Assembly (NCBI GenBank): GCA_014549065.1
Contig: JACDOX010000001.1
Location: 9,583,195 to 9,647,194 of the forward strand
Direction: 5' to 3'
Origin: Cardinalis cardinalis
Lineage: Eukaryota > Chordata > Aves > Passeriformes > Cardinalidae
DNA: 64,000 nucleotides
The stretch's first letter is position 1, and each line of letters begins with the position of its first letter. The position numbers and the translations under genes are program-made. This document shows, piece after piece, positions 35,552 through 47,500 of the stretch. The notes below the pieces were generated by a model. The model was not told the DNA's origin and did not search any database. It was given only the letters and a program-made list of their open reading frames with translations.

Positions 35552-38500
35552 AGCTTGAAATCCTCCATTAGGTTCATTAGCTTTGAGTCAATTTGTCTGT
35601 CTCAAATTTTATCAAGTCAGTGTTGTTTCAGTGTCATCAAGTTTCACCAGTCAGTAATTCAGTGGATTCCATTATTCAGAGTATTCCCAACTATTTACAT
35701 TTTCCTGCTGGTTTGAGATGGAACAAGTGCTTGGTCCTAGTAGGTGGCTGAGGCTGTTACTTCCTATCATAGTCTTAAGCTTTCTGATAGTGAACTGAAT
35801 GCACTCCTCCTTGTTAAAATTGGTGAAAAAAAGTACATTGCAAGTCAAATAACATGCTGCTTGGTCACTTCTGTAATACTGTGCTCTTGCTGCTCTCCAG
35901 AGAGAGAAATGGGCAGTTTACATTGTGTAGCTTAGCAGAGGAATGAACACCTTACCAAAAAGTCAGCGATTCTGACTGCAGCTTCTGCTCAANCCACCTG
36001 TCAGCTTGAGGTGACTCTTTCAGCATAGCAGCAATGTGCCATTAGAAGCTGCTTGCTTTCTGGAGAGCCCTGGCTTTTTTGTGTATGTTGCCTGCAGTGT
36101 GACAGAAAGGGACTTTTTGGCAGGTGGAAGAGTGGAAGCTCATGCTGTCCTTCCTGTTTTTCTCAGGATTTGGGGAATTGTACGTGTGTTAATAGAAGGT
36201 AAATTCTTGCCATAGTTATAAAAATCCCAAACCTTCATGTAGTGCACCTTCTAGATTCCTTTCTTTTGGTTTTACATCTAAAAAATTCTTTAGTGTCTAC
36301 AGGGGGTGGCAGGAGGTGCAGAGAGGGGATTTACAGATTCTATCTTATGGGCGTTGTAAGCTGCATTTGGTGTGAACTGTGAGGAGCGGTGGCCCTGACT
36401 AGCATTGTGTGTGTTCAGAGTGAATATTGTAGTTACTAAAAGCAGCTTGTTTACATTAGGAATTGTATGTGCTAGCTCTAATGGGCTTTAGGAAGCCCAA
36501 AGCACAGCTGTAAAACATCTGTCTCTGGGACCAGATCTTGTCTGTCTGATGAGTTGTCCTTCATTTCATGTTCAGATTTACACAAGAAATAAAACTTTTT
36601 TTTTTAAATAGAAAAGTTCTTCAGCTATTCTGCTTGAAGACTGGTTTGTACTTGAAAGGCTATCATGCTGTTGTCTTGAACACAGAACTTAAAATAGTGA
36701 CTCAGTATTAACTTAACTCCACTTCCTCTTTAATCCGATGATCTTGTTGCTATATGACCTTACAACACCTTAATTTAAAGGCTGCTTATTCCAGTGGATT
36801 ACATTTGGAGGTGTCTGGTGTGGTAGGCATTGCTACAGGAAGAGCTTAAAAGGAACTTAAGCGTTACCTCAGAAAAAAAAACCAACCCAAGGTGTTGGAA
36901 TAGGAGCAGTGAGGGTATTTTTCCACTTTGGGATGCTTGCTGTTGCTGGTATGTGGACAAGGCTTGCTCTGAAAGAGTGGGAGAAATTTTGGGCATATAG
37001 TTCTGCTGTACCATAAGAAAAAGTACATTCACTTCCAGTGAATGTGATGCTCCCTGTCTTAATTGCACATGGAAGTTTTAGAAGGCAAAATGTCTATTTA
37101 GTTCATGCATCTCTGGGTGCTTGGATGGTTTTTCTGCCTTTCAAGGCCAGTGACCTGAGCAGGTAGTTGGAAGGCAGGACCGCAAGTGCTACTCCAAACT
37201 GGTGTGCCATGTCCACAGTAGTGTACTTTGTGTCTGCCATACTGGGATGTGTTATAGTTGCTGATTACCAAGCAGCACTCAGCAGAGGATCTTGGTTCTT
37301 TACCAAGTGTTAATTCTGTCTTGCTACTGCTCTTGTGAAGTAGATAAATGCCATCCTTAAAAGGAGAGTTGGTCTGACATTCAGCACTTGAAAAAAAGAA
37401 AAATCTGTCTTAAGTGTTTAGAGTCTGTGTCTGAACAGCCTGCTATTTTTCAGAATTTATCTTCTTCCTTTAAATATTTTTCTTAGAAGTAAATTCTAAA
37501 CAATTGTATTTTTTGTATTGAGTTTAGGGACTATAGGCTTCCTCCTTATCCTGTACAGTTTCTTAAACAAACTCTGCCGAATAGTCTGCCATAATATCTT
37601 GAGCTTGGCTTGGCAGTAGGAAGAGTTCAGAGAGTGTACTGTCTACTCTGTGCTAGTAGCCATTTTGACTCACATTTTCTGTCAGGTTTTTCTTCCTTAT
37701 CAAGTCAGGTATTTAACCTGACNGAACTAAACTGAAGCCAAGCAGATTATCTGTTGGCTGTGATCTGGGGGTTATGGGGAGTTTTACTGTACCTGTGAAA
37801 GCTTTGATCACTTAGAGTCCTTGAAAATAAACCACTGGCATGTTCTGCTCTGACAGAGGTCTAGCAGAAGGTCTGTTCTACATTGGGAATATGCTGCTGC
37901 CTTCAAGCTTGGGCTGTGCTCAGCACAGAATGGCAGTGGACCCTTCCATGGACTGGAGAGAGCAGGGCTAGGCTGGAAGGTGCAGAGAGATTGGGTTCTT
38001 CCTTTGTTTACAGAAGCAATTGCTGTGCCTTCTGTATTTGCAGAGGGAAAATTCTGTACCCCCAGTTCAGGAGATGGGCATGGTCCCCACTTTATAGGTA
38101 ATGAAGAGGGCTTGATTTCAGCAGCTAAGATGTTGCACAATGCCTTGTGGATTGGAACCAAGGATTGAATTCAGTCTTCCAGTAATTCCTTTAAGTGCTT
38201 AACCTAAATATGTTGCAGTTATTTTAAGTACCTTTTTATAACAGTTGTAAAGCTTCAGGCCAGTGCTTTGAGCTGATATTATCTTTTACAACTGCTGTTT
38301 AAATCAGGAAAAGTATGAATATTTTAATTTTTTCACAACTTAGTGCTGTTTTTAAGTCTTTTTCCTTCAAACATGAAAAGATTGTTGTAATAAAAGTTCA
38401 GTATTCCTAATATTTCAGTGTATAACACAACTTTGATTTATTAAAACCACACTTTTTTCAGTTGTTAAAAAAATGAACTTAAAACCCACTGTAGGTACTG

Positions 38501-38929
38501 AGTATGTCCAGAGATGTACTGTATGTGCTACAGTGTTTAGTATTATCAGTGTTTCTGTTTCTTTTTTTTTTACTCCTTTAAGGGGTTACAACCAGATCAT
38601 ATACTCTAAATTTTCTGTGGTTGGAATAGGGATAATCTTTTATATAGGATCAGTAGAATTTCAGCAGACTCAAATACAGTTTTGGGTGTCCTTGTCTTTC
38701 TCATGTTGTGGTCCTCTAAAGTGTTGTAATCTCAGTTACATTCTTGAAGTACTGGTGACATGGACTGAAATACAGTATCTTCATGAAAGGAGGTGAAATG
38801 TTATACTGGAAATGGTGTATTATTGAAGTAGCATAGTTGTCAACACCTATTAAAACCATGTTGTGAATATCATCTTTCTTTTATAGTAGCAGAGGTCTGA
38901 ATCCTGTTTCATAGTGACCAGGGTGAAGG

Positions 38930-40870
38930 CTGTCCAGAAACAGAGCAAAGCCCTTAGCCTCCACAGCTCTGCTGCTCAGAATTGTCCTGGCAAAAGTGAT
39001 AGCTAATGCTTAATGAATTTCTCTTGCATGAATTCATCTAGTTTTCGCTTGATCTGTGTAAACTCTTGGCTTCCATTGGGACAGTGGCAGAGTTCTGCAG
39101 CTTAAGTACACATTGTATGAAGAACTGCTTCCTTCTATTTGTTTTATTTTGAACCTACCAGCTGCTAGTTTTGTTTGTTCTCTAGGTTCCTTGTTAAAAG
39201 AGGAGAACAGTGGTTCACTGTGTACCTGTTCCATGCTGCTTGATATTTAGAATACTTTTTTATTCTCTCCCTGGTTGGCCCTTCTTGAGGCTGGAGATTC
39301 TGGAGGGTATTCAAATGCCTGTCACCCCTCTCTGGTCCATCAGTAATTTTAATTTTGAAGTGGAGGTGAGAAGAGCAAACATGGTCACTGCAGCAAGGTA
39401 TAAGCACCTCATAAACTTGTGTATTCCATTTCTTGTGCAATTCTGTGCTTTTTTTTTCCCCTCTTTTTTTTCTTAGTGTTCTGTTTACTCTTCTTACAAA
39501 TCTTGTTTTCCTAGACTATTTATTCTAGCTCCCAAATCATGTCAGGGCTCAGTAAAATGTATGTAAAACAGTATTGTATTTTCTCATGTGCATTGCTATC
39601 TATTTCCTTTCACTGCATCTCATCTGCAGTTTATTACACCTTTAGTGGGTGCGATGAAGGTCTGCTGCTTCCTGCATAGTTGATTTTAATTTTTAGCAAA
39701 ATAAACTTGTTATTACTATTAGCAAACTCACTTCAAAGTTCACCTGTTTCTAGATCTTTTATGTGCATGTTGTCAGCGCAGGCCTGGAAAGGGGCTGGGT
39801 GATGTTTCCTAATGTTCATTTCCTGATTTGAACTGGTTACTTTCATCTGTGTGAAGATCTTCCCTCCTTTGCTGTTGTAGCTTAGTTTCCTTAGGAACCA
39901 TTGCTGGAGGACCTTTGTTCAGCAGCTGGCTGATGTATTTTGGTCATCCAGGTTAGCTCAGACTTTGGCCACTTGTCAATTGCTTCAGTGAAATCTCCTG
40001 TACTGGTGAGACAGGGCTTTGCTGTGGGAAGGCATCAGTGTCACCTCTGTAGTCTGTATTTTGGTATGTGCCTGTGTTTCTTCTATTTTCAACTTATTTG
40101 CCCTGCTGGAACATGAGACTTGCTGGTCTGTAGTTCTGGGCAGGCTAAAGGTATGATGACCTTTCAAAACTGATGCACAACTGGCACCAAGGCAGTGTTG
40201 GAACCTGAGCTATTAAGTGGCATAGTGGACAGATAGGCTATTTTATCCTTCAGCTTGGTGAATGCCGTCCAGCTGTTGGTGAGTGCATTGGTGGCTGCTG
40301 CTGTTTGCTTTGGTTTGACCAAAACTGCCTCTGAGGATAAATGTGCCAAAAAAGATGAAAGCTTGCTTTAGCTTCTTCAATGACAGCAGATGCAGAAAAC
40401 TTGTAATTTTTATTTTCTTGGAATAATTCTTTCCTATCTTGGTTATATGTTAGTCCAGTGGATTCTCTAGCAGGCTCCCTATACCTGGCATTTGTGAAAG
40501 GACCTTGTATGACTTTGCCCCTCTAGGAACATATCTTTGCAATTTTTTGCTAGTTCCTTTGGTCCAATTTATTCCCCTCTTCTTGAGAAGTGTTCTTACT
40601 GATAGCCTTCCCAGCTTGAGGTTTAGCTGTGATGCATTTTTTTCCTTGTGTCTCTGCATTTTCAATATAGTATTTTTTGTCTGTTGTCTGTAAAAATTTT
40701 GTCAAACTGGCTGATTTTTTTTCTCTTACCAAGCTCTTCCTCATTTTAATGGTTTTTTCTCTTTGAAAATAAGCACTCCAATGATGCACTTCTGTTGTTT
40801 ATTCCTGTTTTAGGAATGCTGAGCTTAAATATATTTAATGGATTTCATTAGCAGTAGCCATGAATCATGA
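38930..40870 (-). mobile_element. Long, decayed CR1-clade LINE fragment (antisense)
   Basis: Read on the minus strand, two conserved LINE reverse-transcriptase motifs survive: NYRPASL (complement of 40115-40135; family form NYRPVSL) and LDGIH (complement of 40258-40272; family form GLDGIHP). They are in different reading frames, so the copy is frameshifted and dead. Upstream on the minus strand (40.35-40.87 kb) the sequence still follows the endonuclease-RT linker of this LINE type. Downstream on the minus strand (38.93-39.65 kb) it follows the conserved 3' part, for example the complement of TGCATCTCATCTGCAGTTTA near 39,620 and of 'cagagttctgcagcttaagtacacattg' near 39,090. The match is to the old CR1/L3-like families shared by turtles, crocodiles and birds, recognised from memory. 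The outer edges are approximate, and parts between 39.65 and 40.0 kb are too diverged to place. Confidence 0.75.
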
Positions 40871-43037
40871 TAAAGTTAAGTCAAATATGACAGGAACAAA
40901 TCTGAATCATAATATAATTTTGTGTATGTTTAAATAGTCCATGTTCTAGTTAAAATGTGGCAGTGTTGCCCTGTGTGCTTCAGTGTAACTTCATATAAAT
41001 ACTTTGATACATACAGTTTAAATGCTTTTATACTGTAAATTCTTCTTGTCAGCAAACCAGTCACCTTACCAAGTTGTATGAATGGGATGGAAATTTATTC
41101 TGAATGCCACTGATTTATTTAGGAGTGAGACAAAGTATGTGACTGTGTCCTTCAGTTATAATTCCCCATCAATTGTAAATTGATGTATTTGTTCAAATAT
41201 ACAGTATAAAACAGTATTACAATCAAGCTGCAGTTATCATGGGAGCCATAACTTCTACTTTGCTTTTTCTTGGCTCTCTGTGTAAAAAACTGTACTGTAG
41301 TATATTATTTAATTGTTTAGTACTAAGGTCTCTCTGTTTTATCATAGTATGTGACATGCTACAGTACCACCCTGTATAAAAGCCTTTGGTGCTTGAAGCA
41401 GTGGTGGAACAGTAAGAGTTTATTCATGTCTTCATGTATAGATGTGTGAGTACCATCTTTAGAAGAACTTTTGCACAAATAATAACCACTTCATACTGCA
41501 AGATTTTTGGGAATTATGTTGCTCTGCTTAGCTGAGAATGACTTGGAAAGACATAAGTCTGTAAATCTGAAGCCATGGGCATCACTGCTACTTCTGTGGG
41601 TTTTTTTTGTACTAGGGAAGAGGCTCTCCTGAAAGTTACTTGCTCTTTCAAAGTAGTCTGTAATATGCACTCACACAGTATTTTAACACAAGCAACTGAA
41701 ATTTGAGGAATTTTATACTAAAGTAATGGGGAACAATGTTGGCTGAATTAAGAACATGAAATATTTAAGAACTCATGGTCATGAAAGTAGGCAAACTGGT
41801 TTTATAGAGAAGCAGCAGTTACATTTTCAAAATAGATGCTCTGAAGGGTGCCAAGTATGAGTTCATAAGATGAAGAAATAAACACAATTTTAAGAGATCC
41901 TACAAAATTAATTTTTCCTTTACAGGAATGCAGGTGTCATGAAAGGCTTGTGCCTGTTTCAGTTGTTGAGGAGTCATGATCCTGCTTTGCTAAGTTAATA
42001 TTTAAGCTTTCTCATGAAACCTACTGGAGCTTCTAGATAGCATGCCATATGTACAAAATAAATTAATCAGTTGTTTTGTTATCTACTTAAAAGTTAAATT
42101 GCAATCAATGTCTTTACAGGTAAAGTTGTTGAGGGTAACAGGAAAAGGAACTAGGCAGAAATACAGGGTTTGTTTTAAGAAAGAACTTAAAGGAATTGTA
42201 GGATGCGGTCATTTCTTAGTTCAGGTAATACAAGCAAAGGACCTCAAAGAAGGTGGAGAGGTGGTTTTCTGTTTGCAAAGAAAAGNTTGGTAACAGAATT
42301 TGAAGTAACAAGAGTTGAAACTAATCCAGCCTAGACACAATTAAAAGCAGCNTGTTCTGGCACGGTAAATTCTCTTAGGTGGTGTTTAGTCAATGGCTGC
42401 TCTTGCCATTCATTTTTGTATCTCTTCCCTAACTAATGCATTTTGAATTTTGCCTCCTAAGTAACTTTCATGGAGAATAGAGGGGAAATCAAGAATTTGC
42501 GTAAAAGCTGAGTAGTTGTGCAATAGTAGGATGTATCTCTGCTATTGGAAGATCACAAGCTATCTGTCATTTAGCACTGAGTTTTAAATGGAATAGGTGC
42601 TTTTATAGGCTGATTTATTAGAATGCATTGCTTGTAGGCTTGTTGCAAAATGTCACTAGTAAATTTGATGTGAAAAAATGGCATGAGCACTGTTGGGGAT
42701 TTTGTCATGGGCTTTGAATGGTTGATAAGCAAAACGAGATTCTGTAATTCTGTTGTTTTCTCTCTTAACCTCCTTGTCCCTTATCCCCCCCAACACACAG
42801 GATTTTGAAAGNGGCACTGGGAATGGGAAGAAGGTCTTAATCTAGTAGCATGAACAAAGCTATGGATCTTAGATTTTTTTGCCCCTATTTCTTTGATCCT
42901 TCTCAAAGGCATATATCACTTGTGTTCCCTCTACCCCCAGTAATAAGGCAGTATCTTTTGGGGGCTTTTAAAAAGAAATGCCACCTTTCTGTTTTCCAAA
43001 TACATCTTTCAAATAAGCTTAGTGTTGATGATTTTTC

Positions 43038-43066
43038 AACATCACCAACATTTTGTTGGTGATGTT
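43038..43066. repeat. Perfect 13-bp inverted repeat with 3-nt loop
   Basis: AACATCACCAACA (43038-43050), loop TTT, then TGTTGGTGATGTT (43054-43066), with no mismatch. It would fold into a stable short hairpin in the CHD7 pre-mRNA or as a DNA cruciform. The stem is too short for a canonical microRNA precursor. Confidence 0.9.
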
Positions 43067-43149
43067 AATCTTTTAGTATTATCTTAATTTTAATCAAAAG
43101 GGTAGATGTGTTGATGAGTGGCATGAGATGAAATCATGTGCTTTGTTTT

Positions 43150-43211
43150 AGAGGACTGGAAGTAAATGATCTTTAAGGTCCCTTTCAAGCCAAACTTCTG
43201 TGATTCGGTGA
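43150..43211 (+). mobile_element. CR1 3' terminal fragment
   Basis: Follows the avian CR1 end closely: 'gatctttaaggtccc', then a diverged 'ttcaagccaaacttctgtgattc' close to the consensus 'ttccaacccaaaccattctgtgattc'. Only the last 60 bp remain. Confidence 0.75.
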
Positions 43212-44521
43212 TCTGTGAAACATTTATGCCTTAGCAGAATAGAGTCCCAACGTAGGGTTTGTTGTAGGATTAGATCAAAACTGACTCTTTGACAGAAAGT
43301 TGTCAGTTTTTCTTTTCTTTCCTTTTGCTTTTTCAAAGACCTGGATATATATTTGTCCTTCTGGTCTATCCTTAAGTTTAACTACAGTAGCAACTCTTGG
43401 AAATTTTATGTGGAAAATGTTCATAGACAATCAGACATGGGTCTCATGCCTCCTTTCCATCTTCTCCATGGGATTATTGATCTGAATCAGACATTTGCCC
43501 ATCACTTGACCACATATTCTAGTAATGAGATAGGTAAGGATAAGAAGTAGGAATTAAATTGTCTGTTTCTGTGTAAGCACAGTTTCTGTATGGTCAAGAA
43601 TGATGATTTTTCTTTCCTCTAGTCTCCTTTTACCCATGTATGTCTAGAAAAGAAATAGTCAAACTACCAGTTAAATGTTTTTCTTAGAGAAGTAGAAGAA
43701 TAATCTGGGCATTTAATGTTTTGGGCATAAAATAAAAATGATTATCTGAATATTCAAGTAGATTCTAATGAAATAGAGAGAAGTTGTATGTTGGAGTAAC
43801 TTCTGAAAAGCATCTAATTGCAAGGAAAAGAAAAAGGCAATGAACCAGTATGGCAAATTTGAGTGGGTAAGCAAGTTGGGGCCTTAAGGTGAANGGCCTG
43901 GATAGTTTCAGAAAATGTGGACAGGATTAATGGAGGCTTGTTTAGAATTGGTAACACTGTTGACACCAGTGCTACAAACACTGCATTTTTATAGACTGGA
44001 GTCCCATCCATCATCTCTAGCCATTTCCAAAAATCAAGAGATCTGAATTCTCTTACCATATTCTGTCTTGTATTAAATTTGATTAAATCTAGCTATTCTT
44101 NTAGTCTTGGAACATCATTACCCTATGAGATTACAAAGTTGCTGTTCATTACCTAATGGAATCCATAATATGCTTAAATACATGCACAACTGGCATTTTC
44201 CTTGTTAAAACCTGCAAACTTCATNTTAGGTGCTCTTGTGTCTTGCAATATCTCTTTAAAATGTTTGTGGAATTAGTACCTTGGATCTTCTGTGTAATTA
44301 ACAGCATCCATAAAAGTGATCTGTGAAGGAAAGATCATTGGTTGGGGTTTTGTTGGGGCTTTTTTGAGATGAACAAAATCTAAAGTAATACATGTAGTGA
44401 AACTTAGTCCAAGTCAAGGTTTCTTTAACATGAAATGACATTCACTGGAATTAGACTGATTATGTACTCAAGCTTCTGTTTTAAGATACAAGTATTTTCA
44501 ACAGTGGAAGGTTAAAAATGG

Positions 44522-44556
44522 TATCTTGAAATATGCTTCTGTTATCTTGAAATATG
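44522..44556 (+). repeat. 14-bp direct repeat (TATCTTGAAATATG), 21-bp period
   Basis: Two perfect copies at 44522-44535 and 44543-44556. No function is apparent. Confidence 0.8.
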
Positions 44557-47500
44557 TCTTGAGTCAGCAGCTAAGTCAAGTTCTGGTTTTGAAACCTGAT
44601 AGATCCCAGCCTCTGGTATTCCTTCAAATAAAACTGTCTTTTGCTTAGAGATTGGACATTTGGAGTTAGTCATAGATGTGAGCTTTGTGAAGTTGCAAAA
44701 GTGAGGCTCGGGTTACAGAGCCAGAAATCACTCTGTTAGAAGTTTAATTTGTTCGTTCAAGAGATTTGGCATAGCCAAGGGTAGAAACCTGTTCTCCAGA
44801 ATAGCGCTCACTTTCCCTAAATCCATGTGTATATTTCATTTTTTCCTGGCTAGATAACTGACTGCAGCGAAGTGATTATGTGAGGGAAAGCTGAAAAATT
44901 ACAAAAGAAAAATTGCCCACTTGCACTAATTTTTGTATATTAATTACAGGTTATTCTTNATTTATGACCCTTAAAATCCATATTTCCTGCTAGAGAACTA
45001 ATAACTCTTTAGCAGATCAAACCTTTCTCTCTGGTCTATAATAAATATGGCTTGTGTTGTAGATATTTGCTGTAAGCTTTGGAATCAGATTTCTCTCAGT
45101 CTACAAATTTTTAATTTTTTTATACTATTTGTTGAATACAATTATGAGTTAGTTGATGATCACTGAATAATTGCATTTGATAGACTGAGTGAATCCACTG
45201 TATCTAACTTTTGGTAAAAGATCATCTATGTAGTGATGCTGAATGATAAAGACACTGCTAATTTGTTTTGCTTCAGGAATGGTATTGCAATCCAGTCATA
45301 TCACACTTGCTATCTCTTTAAAGCAGCCTCTAAATTGTTGGAGAAGCATCCTATGTGATAGCTCTTGTATTCAATGAGTTCTTGGATGTTTCTGAAAGAT
45401 TTGTAGCAAAGTCCAAAGCATTTCAAGGCNAACTATAGCAGTCTTGTCAGATGCAGCTTTACAGCCTAGTGACTTATAATGAGAGTAGAATGTAATTAGA
45501 AATTGTCCGTGTCTTTACCGGGTACTGATGAAAACTATGGCTCAAAGGTTAATTCAAATAATAATTAATATTGGTTTCNGTCAGAACAGGGTGGTAATGA
45601 AATCTCTGTCGTACAATGAGTCTGATTTTAAGAAGAGGGTGCATAAGAAATGGAAGCTAGAGTTTACCTTTTCTGATTATATTCACTTATCTTACAATCA
45701 GCATGATGGCTTGATAAAGCCTAATTTGAGAGCAATTTAAACATACTCAGAAATATTACAACCTACAGCGAAAATCGTCTAATGTGTTGCGTCTGTTTAT
45801 GGAGATAGATTTATGGCTAGATTGCTGAAGTAGATGGATTTACTACAAATGATCCTTAAGGACTGCATATGAGTATTTTGTTGTTGATAATTGATCAATA
45901 CCATGTGTTTGTGGAAAGTCTTCCTGGTAAGATTTGCTAGCATGAGAAATGTGGGATGTTACATTGATGTTTGTTTAAATTGGACTAGTTTCAAGGAAAG
46001 CGATAGACCAGGTTTTGCTGGCAACCAAAACAAATTCTGTTCAGTTTCTTTTCCCAAGTTGAAACTTACTATTGGAAAAAAATAAATGCTGTTAGCTTTG
46101 CTGAAGCTGAACCCNTAATTTTTCAGTTGCCAGTAGTCAGTGAGCTACTAGACCTGTTATTTTGAGAAGCATTTAATGAATACTTTGCTGTCACCTGGTT
46201 TTCCTGTATCTGGTCTGCTTTTGTTCTTAAAATTTGCCTACCAAAAAGCTTCTCCAGAAAGTTACAGCTGTAGCTTGGGTTTATGGGTCATATAGTCCTG
46301 CATAACATGCCTTTCTCACACCTTCTATTCTGTCTGCTTGCTTTAAATGTTACTGAATTGCCTCCCACAATTTTAAATTTGCTGTAATTTTAAGGCTGTT
46401 TCGTCTATTGCCAAAAAGGAACTCTAAATGCCTCTAAATTGGATCTGACAAAGATCAGATATTTTCATCCTTATGCATGTGAGAGTGATCTCAAAACTGA
46501 TTTTTCTCACTCATCTGGATAATGCTTCAGTTTTTGGGAAGCAGAGAGAGTCCACAGTCGAGATCAGACTTCTCTGGAGCAGTGGCACCCAGTGGGACAT
46601 GAGCTACTTGGCAGGGGTGGGAGCAGAAAAGGGGATGTGCATGTGTGTTTTTGAAGGGTGTTTTAAACTGTGGAGATGAGAGATAATGAAGCATTATGTT
46701 GGTTTCTTGGAGCTATTCCTGCTGTTCTTTCTTCTTTCTTCATACATTTTCTCAAAAGACAGGATAAGAGAGGTCTGTGCTACATTGACTGTGCTATGCT
46801 GAAATTTCCACTAGATGAGGTAGAAAAAAAACCCCACAAATTTTAATGGTAGCACTGGAGAAAAGCTCACTGTGCAAATTAGATGCTTAAATTTCCTCTC
46901 CCTTGTTATAAGCAAGTAAAGTGGCTTGGGAACTGAGCTGCACTTAAAAGTTTGAGACGTCTGCAACGTTGAAAACTCTAGTGAACAAACTTGGCCAGAA
47001 TATAGAGATCTTTTATCTAAAATNATCTCCATGCACATTTTTGAAAATTAATAAAAGAAGAATCTAAGGGATGGCTATGAAACCATTCTTAGTGAATTCA
47101 AGTTGCATGTTTTTGTGTAAGATTTCTTTAAGAAAATCGTTGTCTGTGGAGTTGATCTGGCATCTGTAGGTCTGCAGTAATGGTAGCAGAAAAAACGTCT
47201 TTTTAAATTTGAAATACTATTTACAGATTTACAGAAATGTAAACTCCTAATAAAAAAAACCTTCACTTGTAACAAGACCTAAATGTGCTGAAATTTTTGC
47301 TAGTACTCAAAGGTGCTGAAACACAAGTGTGAATATGAATAGATAGAAATTGAGAGAGAGGTGCTTTGTTGAACATTAGAAAAATGTTTTTTCTTTTGTT
47401 TNCATATATTCCTGCAAACATTCTGAGCCACGTTAGGTCATTCTCCCAGTTCCTTTCCATGACAGATCTCTGTGCTGGTGTGGAGGTGTCAATTGAGACC

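Noticed and set aside
40164..40349. Minus-strand frame of 61 codons within the LINE
   Set aside because: Not an independent gene. It is a shifted frame of the decayed reverse transcriptase; the conserved LDGIH motif is read in another frame.
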